From Symbiodinium kawagutii (Eukaryota > Sar > Dinophyceae > Suessiales > Symbiodiniaceae), in assembly GCA_009767595.1 (NCBI GenBank), contig VSDK01028396.1, positions 760,802 through 824,801 of the forward strand: DNA of 64,000 nt, given 5' to 3'. The notes below the pieces were generated by a model. That model worked only from the letters and a program-made list of their open reading frames with translations, ran no database searches and was not told the DNA's origin. How positions within the stretch are numbered: the first letter of the stretch is position 1; each line of letters begins with the position of its first letter. This document shows, piece after piece, positions 32,135 through 44,170 of this stretch. Made by a program: the position numbers and the translations under genes.

Positions 32135-32697
32135 GCTTCCCCAACAACCCTGATGAAGCATTATCTTCGTCGTACTCAGCACATGTTCGTCTCCAACTGC
32201 CAAAGTTCAGTTTCTTTGGCAGCCGAGCTAACCCTTGGTGGAGATCAAGGATCACCAGCATTGTTTTGGCGTGCTGTGGCTGCTACAGCTCTCAATGGTC
32301 TGGATGGTCATGGTTATCAAGGGTCAACAGTGGGTGATAACCAATTGACAATGAAGAGGTCAAGAATCAAGAATGGTTGATGATTGTTGAGCAGTTAATA
32401 GTTGACATGTGACTGGTTGATGTTGATCATGGCTGACTTGCTTGGTCCAAATCGGTCATTTGCTGCGAGTCACGACTTGACATTCTAGTGGGATCTATTA
32501 TGTGTTGCATATGGACGGCATTTTTTGTTGCAGGGTTCGAATGCTACTTGCATGACACAGCAGACACGATGACAAGCAACCATTGCAATTGTGCACTCGG
32601 ACCTGAAGTGATTCTGAGTGAATGCTGTGACATTTGCAGAAGTTTTCAACAGAAACTTCATAAAACAGTTGAAATTCAGAGCCATGCATGGATATCG

Positions 32698-32822
32698 GAG
32701 TTTCTCGAAACCGGAGTGCCCCAAAATCATAAGAGTTAGTAATTAGTAGTCGTTTGAAAATTATAGTAATACACTGTAATACACCAACCATTTTTGCGGC
32801 ACCCCTACTTTGAAAAGCCCCG
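32698..32822. repeat. M1 inverted-repeat element, diverged
   Basis: Left GAGTTTCTCGAAACCGGAG followed by TGCCCCAAAATCAT; right CCATTTTTGCGGCACCCC followed by TACTTTGAAAAGCCCC. Confidence 0.6.
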
Positions 32823-33020
32823 ATACATATACACCATCCCACCATCCAAATTGCTGGTCAAAAGTCGTGAGTATTGACCATGTGAACAACCGCATCCCAC
32901 AGATGAACGTGAGAGGACTATATACCTAACCCAGATATTCTTCACATTGACGTCACATCGAGCAGTGTTCACCTTGATATCAATTCAGATCAACAGATCC
33001 TTACCAGACATGCTGCATGC

Positions 33021-33240
33021 TGGTTTCTCAAAATACGGGTCCACCCCGCAGGTTATCGTCAAATTAACTAACCATGTATAGTAATGAAGCTTCAACCATG
33101 ACTTGGGGTACCCCTGTTCTGAAAAAAAACACCATAGGGGGGGTTCTTGAAATTGGGGACCCTCCAAAATGGCGAGTTCATTACTACAAATGACAGATGT
33201 TCGATGATTTCAGGGTACCCCTATTCTGAGAAACCACCAT
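33021..33240. repeat. Two M1 inverted-repeat elements back to back
   Basis: The first runs 33021-33134 (TGGTTTCTCAAAATACGGG to GGGGTACCCCTGTTCTGA...ACACCAT). The second runs 33136-33240 (GGGGGTTCTTGAAATTGGGG to GGGTACCCCTATTCTGAG...ACCACCAT). They are separated by only a few bases, a local tandem insertion. Confidence 0.7.
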
Positions 33241-34044
33241 AGAGTAGTTGTTTAACCATTATTGTTGGTGATTATACCGTTTTATTAGCCATTATGAGCC
33301 ATCATTTCCGCTTCTTTAGTATCAGTAACCATCATTAGTACCATCATTATCCACTATCAGCCGCTACTATAGCCCATATCGCCACATCAGAAAAAATAAA
33401 CCATCGCTGCTGGGGAAAAACGATGGACCTGTAGGTGGCTTACCAATTGGTGAAGCGACAGTGTAGCGCCTCGGTATAGCTGGGACGACGCTGGGGTTCT
33501 TGGGCCCAGCCTACAAGGGGGCCGTCAGATGCGTTGGGTTAGTTCAACCCCTATAACTGGTAGAAATCACCCTGGTTGAGTTTGTTTCTTTGCCAACTTA
33601 TCAGGGGCCCACCTTGTAGGTTTTTGGCTTCAAGAATATAGGTCAATTATAATCTGTAAAAATGTTGTTTTTTTGGGGCTGATTGCAGTCAATGGTTGTA
33701 TCATGGTCTTATAATCATTGTTAAGTTAAAAGTGGTTCAGAATGGTTTCGAATTGTTACTGGATGTTCATGGGCCACTCATCACAATGATAATGCCAAAA
33801 TTATACATGTGGCAAAGTAATTAGTTCAGCATGATTCTTACTTCACCATTATGTAGTAATGCCAAATTGATAATCGTGAGTACACACGACAAGCGACCGT
33901 ATATGTGCATATTGCCGGTGGAGGATCATTGGGGAAAGTCAGCAATCTGATCAACTGCTCCAGAGATATGGCTGGCCACGGCGATTTGCAAATTTGACCG
34001 CCCTGCTTTGGTCAGACCGGAGAGTTTGACCGAGCAAAGTGAAC

Positions 34045-34134
34045 CCTACCCTTCCAGTTACCTGTATGGAAGGTAACCAGGGAACCCCTGGTGCAGGGAT
34101 GGTTACCTATGATAAAGGTAGCTGGAAGGGTAGG
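34045..34134. repeat. M5 inverted-repeat element (CTACCCTTCCAG ends)
   Basis: Left CTACCCTTCCAGTTACCTG, right AGGTAGCTGGAAGGGTAG, with an inner imperfect palindrome (GGTAACCAGGG / CAGGGATGGTTACC). Confidence 0.8.
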
Positions 34135-34722
34135 GAAACATCAACATCAATATTGGGTAGAATCTGCTCAAATATCTTCCTCGCATCTTCGTCATTTCTC
34201 GTGGATAGTTTGTATTCACCCTTCAGCACATTTTGTTGTTGGAAATCAGGCCCAACGGCCACATGTGTTTTTTAAAGCTAACTTGCCGGTCTTACCATGT
34301 TTTACTGACCAAAGGTGTCGATTTATATGCCATGCCTCTATTCTTCAAGAATCAGTCACGAACCGGCCATACTAATATTATTCATCCAACTACTTTATGA
34401 ACCATCCAATCCACCAATTAAGCATCATCAATCATCCTTAAGCAGTATCAGCCAGTATTGCCAGCGTTGATTCACTCGCCATCAATTCACTCACCATCAA
34501 TTCACCATTTTTCAACCATTTGTCGACTGCTAGCCTTCACCAAGAAAAGACCGCCACATTTTCACCATACCAGAAGCATCATCCAAGCACGACCAAATAT
34601 CAACAAGCCACTAAAAATCACAGGTAGCAGTTCATAGAACTTACTAATAGGGACGATGTACTGGTACAGTGACTAGCAGCATGACCATCGACTTCATCCT
34701 GGCGCCATCTTCATCGCACCAG

Positions 34723-37007
34723 CGAGGTGTCAACGCTCAGAGCGACAGCGGTGAAACGGTTTTGATGTTGGCCTTACGCGATGACCAGGTTCCCAGGGAC
34801 CGGCCGCGCACCGAGCTGCCCTGTGCCGTAGGTGATCCACAAGCAGAAACCATGGGTTAGCATTGGAAGTATCATTGATCATCAAGTTATAGTTGATGAT
34901 AGTTAATTAGATATATAGTCAATACGGGTTTCTGATTGCTATAGAATGATAGTTGACGGTAGTTCTTCTTTTGGTTAGATGAATCATTGTGGATCGTGCT
35001 GTTTGGTTGCTTCGTGAGATGGGATATGGGAAAGTTTATACTGGGACGAGGCCTCAATTCTCGTGACATCTGGCTGAAAATCGAAGGATGAACATCCAAA
35101 AGACAATTCTGGTCATGTTCTGAAACGGTAGGGCTGGGGGCGGATCCACGAATCTTGGAACTTTCTTTGCTTGGCCGCGGGTTCGCTGTACAGCCAAGGC
35201 AGGGGATGCACATGTTGGAGTTGTAGCCTACCCTTGCAGTTATAGGTAGAAAATGGGAGAACCCTTGGCCCTTGGATATCTAAGGAAACTGGAAGGGTAG
35301 AGGTGAGCTATAATTGTTGGTGAGTCTTCGTTTTGTAGCTCAACTTGATAAGATCATGTCTCAACTCCTCAAGAAAAAAACCAGGGATGTCCTCTCCTTG
35401 TGCTATAAGTCCAAACCGCTGTTTGAAGCGCTTCTCAGTTTGATACGGTTGCTTCACTGAGTGACATAAAGTTCAACGCAGTATCCGAATTTCTGAACAT
35501 CCAAAACAAGGGACACAATTCGGCTCCAGGTAAATACATCAGCGCCATAATCACCATGGATGCCCTGCGAGGCGAATTCCATGGAGTTTGTTCGGTGGCT
35601 GTTGAACAACCCGCTGCTGGATGTCTTGGTGAAGAACAAAAACAACGAAGATGTCCCTGGACCTGGGAAAGATTGTGGAAACCCACTAGCTGCTGGGAGA
35701 TTTCGGTGTGCCAGAGGCTAGGTGAATTGATGATGTTCGATGCCGATATGATTGTGTTCCCACAAAATTTCGAGCTTCTTGAGTAAGAATGTTTCTTTGG
35801 GACTGGTTGGGGGTACGAAATACATGAAATAGCAAGTATGACTAAAACGGAGTATACTGGATCATGCAGCATCCAGGCTTGTTTGTGGCAAGTTTTTTGT
35901 GGTTCAGAACTCATGGTACGACCTGGCCTTGTTCCAACACCTCGATTTCTCAAGCAAACGCCCTGGCTTATGAATTTTCTGTGCTCTCACCTTTAAACAT
36001 ACTTGGTGCTTTTTGAAAAATAAGAGTATCCCCAAATCATCATCCAGTTGATTCATCATTTACTAACAAAATGGCCATAACTGCAGGGTTCCCCTATTTT
36101 AAAGAAGCCCTCATACAATATACTGTACACATGGCTATACATGGCTACGGGTCAATGCCAACTATTTTGAGAACCCCGAGCAGTTGGATCCGTTCGCCCT
36201 CGGGGATAGGCTGCTCCATGGGGGACGCCTGGTGCCAGTTTCCCCCTCGCGGGCGAAGCATCACTGTCAAGAGGGAAGCCTGTTGCTCATGCTGACCGGC
36301 CAAGCGTTTTTTTTAGTTGATGGGTTTCATACAGTTTCATAATGGCTATGGGTCAAGCAGTTAACCAACCAACCAATGGTTAGCTAGCTGGTTAATGGTA
36401 AATAATTAGTAATGAATGATAACTAACAAGTATAAGGGATGTATACCAACTAAATGGCTATGGGTCAAGCAGTTAACCCACCAATTTCATGGGGGATAGT
36501 AAGCAACAATGATAAGGAAAACAAACAACGGTTAATGATAGGGGAACCAGGGGGACTAAGGGTTTTGACCCACTGCTAATGATAGCATTGTCAATAGGAA
36601 GTGATCATTTATGTTCTACACAATCCAACTATGTTTGTTTCATTGTTGTCAGTATAACGGTCATGAGCTAGCAGCTAGCAAATATTCCTGGTTACCATGA
36701 TAGTTGGTTGGAATCTGCAATGGTTCATGCCAATCAACCAATCATTACTCATTAATCATTTGTTAACACCATCTATCAACCATCATCAACCAAGTAGGCT
36801 AATTATTACTGTAACCCAACAGTTATAACCATTCCTAACCATTAACTACCCACAATCTCATCATCAAGATTCATTAAGTCACCATGGCGTTCGACAACCA
36901 CAAGCTGTTTCAAAGGTATTTGTTCATTGACCCAGGCCATTGATGTGGCAGACCAGCGCGGTCTGCACGGCATTCGCATGATGCTGGAGACTCGGGGGGA
37001 TGGCGCG
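34723..37007 (+). CDS. Ankyrin-repeat gene, exons continuing
   Basis: Exons: 34723-34788 (RGVNAQSDSGETVLMLAL), 35587-35649 (FVRWLLNNPLLDVLVKNK), 36274-36303 (GSLLLMLTGQ, a 30-bp exon) and 36936-37007 (AIDVADQRGLHGIRMMLET). The preceding exon at 32102-32134 joins in phase 0 to give AVRFIAKN/RGVNAQSDSG. The join 34788/35587 gives LALRDDQ/FVRWLL. The join 35649/36274 uses a GA donor and gives KNKNNE/GSLLLML. All are phase 0. Between 36303 and 36936 the repeat register lacks one helix pair, so another exon or a repeat-unit deletion is likely. Residue order matches ankyrin repeats throughout. Confidence 0.75.
35228..35300. repeat. M5 inverted-repeat element, second copy
   Basis: Left CTACCCTTGCAGTTATAGG, right AAACTGGAAGGGTAG. 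It shares its ends with 34045-34134 but has a different, shorter centre. Confidence 0.7.
36004..36112. repeat. M1 inverted-repeat element, diverged
   Basis: Left GGTGCTTTTTGAAAAATAAG followed by TATCCCCAAATCATCATCC; right CAGGGTTCCCCTATTTTAAA followed by GAAGCCC. Confidence 0.6.
36342..36576. repeat. M2 composite: truncated plus full copy
   Basis: A left half (ATGGCTATGGGTCAAGCAG at 36342) runs through AACAAGTATAAGGGATGTAT into a complete copy at 36454-36576 (same start; end GGGTTTTGACCCACTGC). The same two-part arrangement recurs at 60514-60760. Confidence 0.75.
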
Positions 37008-37080
37008 GTGTTGGCAGATTTTTGTTGACGGCTGCATGGGTTACTGCCGCATTTAGATCTTGAGTGCAGAACTTTTGCAC

Positions 37081-37184
37081 ATGGTGGTTTCTCAAAATAT
37101 GGGACCCAATAAATGAATGGTTTATGGCTATAAATGACTAAGATTGAATGATTTGGGGGTACCCCTAGTTTGAGAAACCACCAT
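37081..37184. repeat. M1 inverted-repeat element, inverted orientation
   Basis: Left ATGGTGGTTTCTCAAAATAT, right ATTTGGGGGTACCCC then TAGTTTGAGAAACCACCAT. Confidence 0.85.
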
Positions 37185-39600
37185 ATCGAGGGGATCTATA
37201 AGTTACCAAACCTTTGCTTTTATCATTTATGCATACACGATTTTAATCTACTTTTGCATGTGTAGATACATATAATATGAGCAGGTACATGTATGTGTAG
37301 TTGTACATGTAGCGGTTTACGTAAATAAACTATGCATATGTAAATAGAAGCGTATAAGTATGCAAGTGTATGTGTAAGGAATCATGTACATCAACATGTA
37401 AATATTGATTCAATGTATCAACCCTATCATTGAAATGATCATAGTTCAAATGACGTTTGAATATGTTTGGCGAAAGGGTCACACACCAAGAAGCAAGAAA
37501 CAACTGATGAGTCAAACCAGCCGATAAAAATGGGATGGCCACAAGATGCCACAAGTCATGCGCATTGTATCCACGGGTAGTTTCTCGATGCTAATTACCT
37601 GTCCGGTTAAAAAGAACAACCACTCTTTGGTCAGTGCGTAGCTGTTGTTCATCAATCCTATCTTGGCCGATCCATTGCTTTTGTTCTTCAGCATGAATGG
37701 TCAAATGTTATCAAAACAACATTCTTAGGTTCCTCTATTCTGAGAAACCCAGATGTATATTTATATACATATATATGTATACATATAATATATATATATT
37801 ATATCTATAAATATTATATATATATTTAGTTATATCTATATATATATATATTTATATATTTACTGTATATATTATGTTTGTATTTTATATATACACATAT
37901 TTGTAAATATAGTACATGTGCATGTTGTTCTGAGTGAATCGCAGCTGCTACCAGGAGTCCACAGCGAGGCTGCAGGCAGAAGAGCAAGCAGCAACTGGGG
38001 CACAACAGGGGACGGGTGGATTCACTGGTCATGATCAGCCATGATCAGCCATGATCAGCCATGATCAGCCAGTAACAATGGTTGATGTTGATGAACAATT
38101 AGTGAGTCATGAGGGTTGATACTGTTTGAGATGATTGGCTTATGACTCACTAGTCATTCATCATTTGGAGGTCAATGAATGGTTGGTGAACAGCTGTGAG
38201 GGTCGATGAGCTAGGCATGATTAGCCATGTTGGGCCATGATCAAGGATCATTAATCACTCTTGACCATCAGCCATTATTGCCCAATGGATCCCTAGTGAG
38301 TTGTATGAGGCCCCCACTCGTTAGTTCCAAAAATGAAATGTTGCATTTTGGATGGGGAAACCAAGAAACATAGAACCTGGCGAAGTGCATAGTAAACATA
38401 GAAAATTACATGTGTTATTTGAACATGTCAAGGACACCCGCAGTACCAGGTATGGTAGATGCAGCCATCGTTCATTGGCTCCGTGGCCAGCTTGTAGGAT
38501 TCGTGAGTGAGTGGTAAATGGTTAGGAAGGGTAAATAATGGTCCAAAATGGTTGATTAATAATTCAAAATGGCTACTTGATACCAATAAGTAGCTGTTGT
38601 TTAGCAGGGAGCAATTATATCCCTTAAAAAGGGAGAGCGAGGACAGGCGCTACCTGGTATGTTCAAACCAAATTTGTCAATTGATTGATTTGTTGGTTGA
38701 TTAGTTGGCGCTAATTAGTTGATTGATTAGTGGTTAGTTGGTTGATTAACTGGTTGATACTTGCTAGATTTTGCTAGTCGGTATGCTTAACCAGGTGCTT
38801 TTTAAATAGGGATTTAGTCGATATGGCTTGTATTGGCTAATCGCTCAAAAGTAGCTAGTAAATAGTGTGTGATCAATAGTGGTTGTGAATTGTGCTGTTC
38901 AGGGTTTATTCGGTAGGGTGTGTATTGCTTTTTTTTAATCCTTCACAAAATTGTGTAACTATAGTTACCTCTTGGTAAACAAATCTGGCAGTGGAACATC
39001 CACGAGTTTTTTGCTGGTTTACTAGGGCTTTTCCATAAAACCTGGTGAAAATCCATGTCCCCGTTACAAAGGGCAGGTTGTTTAACACCAGCACATCTAA
39101 ATTGAACACGGGGAATGCCTTAGACTTCGAACGATTCAAAACCACAACGGCTTGGAGCAGAATCCATGAGTTGACAAAGCATCACCATGTGGCTAAGAGC
39201 AAACACCACGGTCAAGCACTACCTTCCATCCAGTCAGTTTGAATATATACTAACAATGGTCGTTCAAAAATTTTGTTTTGATCTCGCAATTAGATAGCTG
39301 TTTCCCACCAAAAAAGAGGGACCAACCATTATTAGTACAAGGAGTCTTCAGATCATTGATGGGAACAACCGTTCTAAATGGCATGTTAACAATCTGATCA
39401 TTTAGTATGTCAACCATTTGGTCATCGATGGGAACAACCATTCAAAGCACTACCTTCCATCCGGCCAATTTTCAAGTTAATCATTTGGTGGTCATCATTG
39501 TTAGTCATTTTGCTAGTATACTGATCAATTGCTGGTCATCTAATCGCAAGTGCTGAAGTTTCGATAACTTGACCGAGGCGAAAGACAAGATTGCCAACCA
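37185..39600. other. Intron or spacer without a recognised exon
   Basis: Contains an A+T-only tract (about 37752-37870) with ATAT runs, four to five tandem ATGATCAGCC units (38029-38070), and a left end of the M6 type at about 38970 (TTGGTAAACAAATCTGGCAG). I see no coding signal. Confidence 0.4.
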
Positions 39601-39629
39601 GCAGATGGTTGCAGCCATGGGCGCAACAA
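39577..39629 (+). CDS. Unassigned exon-like island (about 39.58 kb)
   Basis: The frame reads LTEAKDKIANQQMVAAMG and ends before GTGAGTGAG, a consensus donor near 39630. The acceptor is unclear. It could belong to the ankyrin gene or to a short separate gene; no family is recognised. Confidence 0.3.
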
Positions 39630-39718
39630 GTGAGTGAGAAAAGCGCATAAGCTGAGTGGTGCTGCCCGGTTGATGGGGGGTGGGTGGGAATATCAACGCC
39701 TAAAATCAAGGATCTTGA

Positions 39719-39946
39719 TGGTGGTTTCTCAAAATGGGGGACCCTAAAAATGGTTGGTTTACTGGATGGCTTATACCCACTAACTTAGGATTTTAGTGTT
39801 TTTGGGATATGATTGGTTTACCATATAACCACTAAAAATATATATATATATTTTTAGCAAGGGATCTAGTTCAGCCACCAAGTTTAGTACTATAAAGGGT
39901 TAATAAACTGGATGATTTGGGGGTACCCCTATCTTTAGAAACACCC
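39719..39946. repeat. M1 element interrupted by an M3 element
   Basis: The M1 left end (TGGTGGTTTCTCAAAATGGG) and right end (GATTTGGGGGTACCCC...AGAAACACCC) are split by a 121-bp insert at 39763-39883 that also occurs alone at 62344-62455. The M1 centre motif GGTTGGTTTACTGG is cut exactly at the insert. This gives the relative age: M1 was there first, M3 arrived later. Confidence 0.8.
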
Positions 39947-39948
39947 TG

Positions 39949-40219
39949 ATGGAGTTCGCGGTCCTATGGATTCTGGCTTGGTCAAGGGGACGAGAAGACG
40001 AGGTCATTGCGATGCCGTTTTGCAAGGGGAGGCAGTCAGCTCACGGAATGACAGCTGATCCCATCCTGAAAAGATGTAGTGATGATTTTGTTGGGGGGAA
40101 ACTGGTGCAATGCGCCACAATGGGCTGGGATGACATCATATTCCGGCACCAACTAACCAACTTACCCGCCGAACTAATCAACCAACTCACTACATTTGAA
40201 TCTAACACATCATCATCAT

Positions 40220-40273
<54 letters not shown>

Positions 40274-41266
40274 CATCACTTACCCAAACTAATCGACTCC
40301 CCACATCTGAATCGGTCATCATTTGACGCTGTCCTACAGTTTCTCCCGCGGAACGGGCGAAGCCGGCGAAACCCGGGCAGGTCCCATAGCGATGCGCTGA
40401 TACAACAAGTGCAAGGCCTACATTTCCAGGCGCTCAGCGCTGGTGAACGGCTGGTTTCTGGTGGTTAACTGAGCTGTTTCATGCTGTTCCTTCAGGGTTA
40501 GTAACGGAAGAATGATTGAGAAATCATTGAAATCATTATTGATATTGATTCTTGATGTTTAATGGATCTTACTTGCAAAGAAAGAAGTCAAATCATTGAT
40601 GTTTAGTGGATCGTATTGGTGATTTCGAGTGAATGATGGCTTGTGAATTGATAGTTCGCTGGTCCAGGATTGATGAAGAGGGGTGAATTGTGGTGAGTGG
40701 ATGGTTGATAGTGGTTGATATTTTTTTATCATCGGGACTCATGGTGGTTAGTGGCTAAGACTGGCGAACCGTAGTTGCTTACAGGTGATGAGAACAACTA
40801 TCCATCCAGTGATGGAACTTGCTTCACCCAGTGCTCCACCAAGCCAACCAACTGACCCAATCCAACAGATCCAGCCAAGCCATCCAACCATCCAAGCAAC
40901 CTCCCAACTTACGCACCACCCCCACTGGCGGATCATTGTAGACTCATAACCCACTGACCCCACGCAAAAGAACCATGGTCAGTTCCCACCTGCTAAGTGA
41001 CCGGATCACCCACTGACCTTGGCTACTCACCAGTGATTAATGTTAACCCAAGATTAATACACCCCTGGTTGATTAATAGGGGGTATCCCCTAAAAGCCTT
41101 GGTTTTCCATTGGAATGGGAACCCCCGGCTCGTTAATCAACCAGGGGTGGCTCGCTTCATCCTGGGTCAACATTACTCATCCTGGCAGCGGGGCTTCGCC
41201 CACCCACCGTGCGGCCGAAGCCAGGCCTTTGAGCTTTGCGATCCCAAGGATCTCTTCACTGCGCAG
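39949..41266 (+). CDS. Tentative ankyrin-gene exons (39.95, 40.34 and 41.23 kb)
   Basis: Three GC-rich islands. One at about 39950-40022 reads VLWILAWSRGREDEVIAM, compatible with an ankyrin helix pair. One at 40344-40380 (after CTACAG) has no clear frame. One at 41225-41266 lies between AG|G and GC and reads AFELCDPKDLFTAQ in phase 0. None of the joins could be verified, so treat these as candidates only. Confidence 0.3.
40207..40278 (+). repeat. CAT microsatellite
   Basis: About 23 CAT units with one CATAAT interruption. The open His and Asp frames on both strands are artefacts. Confidence 0.9.
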
Positions 41267-42171
41267 GCCTTCCCGATGTCGGACTCAGGGACCGAGTTGG
41301 GATGAACCTTCGTGGCGTAGCATTGCGTAGCGGACCGCGGAGATGTGCAGATCAGATTGGAGATGATTGGGGTATGGATAGATTAGTGGATATGGTGTGA
41401 CTGATTTTGACTGATGTGTTTGGATTAGATTGGATTAAGATTAGATTACATGATAATTTGATTGATAGACAGATATGATAGTAGGTATATGGAAGTGTAT
41501 GCAAGATTTACTGAGATGTCCATACCTGAATTGATTGATTAGATGATCACGTCCATTTGCTTTCGCTTTGAAACACGCTTAGATGTTTAGATACGCACGT
41601 TCAGTTGCATCAACACAAGGCTCTATTGCAGGTGCGCTGGCAGGTTCGCAAAGTTGTTTTTGTTGTTTTCCGTTGACTGTTGACTTGGTGCACAAAAGGC
41701 ACCTATGCTGGAACTTCCACGAAGATATTCAAATCTTTGTAGCACCAGGAGGCAAAAGCTGACTACAGGAAGTTCAGGTCGAAGTCATTGGACCGTGCAT
41801 AGGGCTGGTAAGAGCAGGCGTACAGTCGGTCCTGTATGTCCAGAACTTTTCCACTGATCGAATACTTCCTAGTCATGGTATCAACGAACAATAAGTATAT
41901 ATTGCTATGTTCCTACTATTCTATTCTTATAGTTGTGTACCCTTTGTCGAGAAATTAATATCTATTTGCCCTCCAACTAGTTGCAGTTGGCATGTACAAT
42001 ATACAGTTTTGGACTCCTTGTAGTTAGGCTTGTTTTTTCTTCGAAGAAGGTCTTTTCCTTGCCTCAAACTGACGACGATAACTCGTGGCTTGTGGAATGG
42101 CAGGAATATCCCATACAGGCAATTTTCCTATTTTTGTTGCTTATTACAGCTTGTCAACCAACCATGAACCA

Positions 42172-42232
42172 GAACCACCAACCAACCCACCAACCAACCC
42201 ACCAACCCACAAACCAACCCACAAACCAACTC
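42172..42232 (+). repeat. Tandem AACCAACCC repeat
   Basis: ACCAACCC / ACCAACCCACAA units repeat about seven times just upstream of a possible exon at 42258. Confidence 0.8.
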
Positions 42233-42257
42233 ACGACCACTTCGTCCCGTCTGCCAG

Positions 42258-42403
42258 GAGCATTGGCTCGTCTTGAAAGGCCGAGCGGATCGTTTGGCGC
42301 ACGAATTGTCCAAGTGGCCCAGGACCGGCTGGATTCGCCCTCAACGCGCGGGCACACGAGTGATGGGACCCCACGGTCTGCTGTTCTGTGCGTGGTGTCT
42401 TGA
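42258..42403 (+). CDS. Unassigned exon-like island
   Basis: After CTGCCAG a G+C-rich open frame reads ALARLERPSGSFGARIVQVA to TGA at 42403. A second frame (EHWLVLKGRADRLAHEL) is also open through it. I cannot choose between the frames; an ankyrin register is possible but not shown. Confidence 0.3.
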
Positions 42404-42436
42404 AATCGGAAACAAATGTTTTACTTGTTTTAGTGG

Positions 42437-42592
42437 ATTTTGAAAATTGGAAACCCCCAAAAAATGATGTGATTTATTGTTTTAGTGTTTTTTTGAGATT
42501 GGACCCCCCAAAAGTGGATGGTTTACTGCAAGGAAATCATATGAATTGGTAATATTGGATGATTTTGGGGCACCCTCCATTTTGAGAAACAC
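42437..42592. repeat. Nested or partial M1 elements
   Basis: A left end at 42437 (TTTGAAAATTGGAAACCCCC) is followed by another left end at 42487 (TTTTTGAGATTGGACCCCCC), with a single right end at about 42560-42592 (TTTTGGGGCACCCTCC...GAGAAACACC). Confidence 0.5.
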
Positions 42593-42780
42593 CAGTGTGT
42601 AGAGTTTGGTCCTACATCATGCCAGGCGCGAATAGTGCTTCTGTGTGTGTGTTTGTGTGTATGTTCTCACATTTGTAATATGTATCCACATATATGTTTG
42701 TTCAAACCTATACCAGCACCATGCTTGCTTGAGCGGGAACAAATTATGATTTCTTGAACTTGTTCACGTCTCCAGTTTAA

Positions 42781-42887
42781 CTTTGTTTCTTTGTTTCTTT
42801 GTTTCTTTGTTTCTTTGTTTGTTTGTTTGTTTGTTTGTTTGTTTGTTTGTTTGTTTGATCGATTGATTGATTGATTGATTGATTGTT
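42781..42887 (+). repeat. Compound microsatellite TTTCTTTG / GTTT / GATT
   Basis: Three tandem motifs in direct succession: CTTTGTTT, then GTTT (nine units), then GATT (seven units), 98 bases upstream of an ankyrin-type exon. Confidence 0.9.
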
Positions 42888-42985
42888 TGATTTGTTGCTG
42901 TTTTTCCACTAAGGGCATGTGCTCGTTCCCTACATTAACTTGGGTCGGGTAATTCAACCACGACTTAGAGCTTACACAACTCCAG

Positions 42986-43054
42986 GCTTCAGTTGATGCT
43001 TGTGAGCTTCTGCTGGTTCTCACCAACCTTGATCCAAAAGGATTCCGCACACAA
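42986..43054 (+). CDS. Ankyrin-type exon
   Basis: Between TCCAG|G and a GT donor at 43055, 23 codons read ASVDACELLLVLTNLDPKGF, matching an ankyrin second helix and the following loop. It is phase 0 at both ends. The next island at 44055-44165 could join in phase 0 after GCGAAG as MLVHLVDRNS, or in another frame as KLAAQNLSRANTARIVSVAL; both look ankyrin-like and I cannot decide between them. Confidence 0.6.
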
Positions 43055-43274
43055 GTGATCTAGTTTGCGGGATTATAGTAGTGAATGAAATGGGATAATG
43101 GTTTAACAACTGCTGGTTGGTCGGTTTATGTCGGTTTGATTGACTGTTTTTATATGTTGCTCAAACATTGTTGGAATAGTTGGGTGGTTGACATTTTTTT
43201 TTCAGAGGAGTGGTTCCACCACCAGTCATGCCGTGACATTTGTTCATTGAGACCAACAGCCTGTGCTTGCTTCA

Positions 43275-43354
43275 GTGGCTGTGGGTCAACATCAACCAAC
43301 CAACAAAAGGGTAGGTGACCACCCCAGTAAAGATTGGTATTGACCCACAGCCAA
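43275..43354. repeat. M2 inverted-repeat element, short form (80 bp)
   Basis: Starts GTGGCTGTGGGTCAACATC and ends GGTATTGACCCACAGCCA. The inverted ends are nearly perfect around a short centre. Confidence 0.8.
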
Positions 43355-44054
43355 ATCTCGAGGTTGCGGCTGGATTGCACCCGATCCAGAGCTCTCGCTA
43401 AATGGCCACATTCCTACTATACAGAGGATGCATAGAATGATTTTGGAATGTTGGAGTACTGAGTTGATTGGTCCGAATATGTGTTGTCAATGGCCAAGCG
43501 TCAAATGGCTTGCAGATTTCTGAAGCGATATGGCTGCTTCATCATCTTGTTTGGGATTGCACTCTTGTCGTCAGTGGTGCTGTGTACCAGTCCACCTTTA
43601 AAGGGCGTGCACTTGGTATGACTTTGTATCACTTTGTATGACTTTGTAACCATCCGCAGTTGTATCAACCACACTCGGTAAATCAAAGATTGGACAATAC
43701 CAATTCAATCATGATTCGCCCTATAAATCAACAGCGATAGCGGATTTTGGGCTTTCATGCTTAAGGCGGCGCTATGTTTTTGCATTTGCCCTCTAGCTAG
43801 TGTTTGCATTTGTTGGTTCCTTTGTGCGTTGCTTGGTTGGTGTGTCGTGGGATTCAACGAAAAATCGGGCACCAATTGAGAAGTGTTGAAGGGGCAGCAA
43901 TTTTTGGATCGTCTTAACCAACTCTATATATGGTTTTAACTACATCAGTTGCATTAGGTCCAAATACTTGGGAAAAGCAACTATTTTCCCAGTACACCAT
44001 TTCCTACTATACATTGTCTTTGATATGCTTATACTACACAATCGTACTGCGAAG

Positions 44055-44170
44055 ATGTTGGTGCATTTGGTCGATCGCAATTCTAAAACTCGCCGCTCAG
44101 AATCTCTCACGCGCCAACACGGCGCGGATCGTTTCGGTAGCACTTCTCAACCTTTGCCTGTAGCATTTCT
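44055..44170 (+). CDS. Tentative ankyrin-type exon
   Basis: Two overlapping open frames, LVHLVDRNSKTRR and LKLAAQNLSRANTARIV, both have ankyrin-like spacing. The stretch is G+C-richer than its surroundings. Boundaries are not resolved. Confidence 0.35.

Noticed and set aside
35435..35953. 172-codon minus-strand frame
   Set aside because: It lies antisense to the in-phase ankyrin exon 35587-35649 and matches no family.
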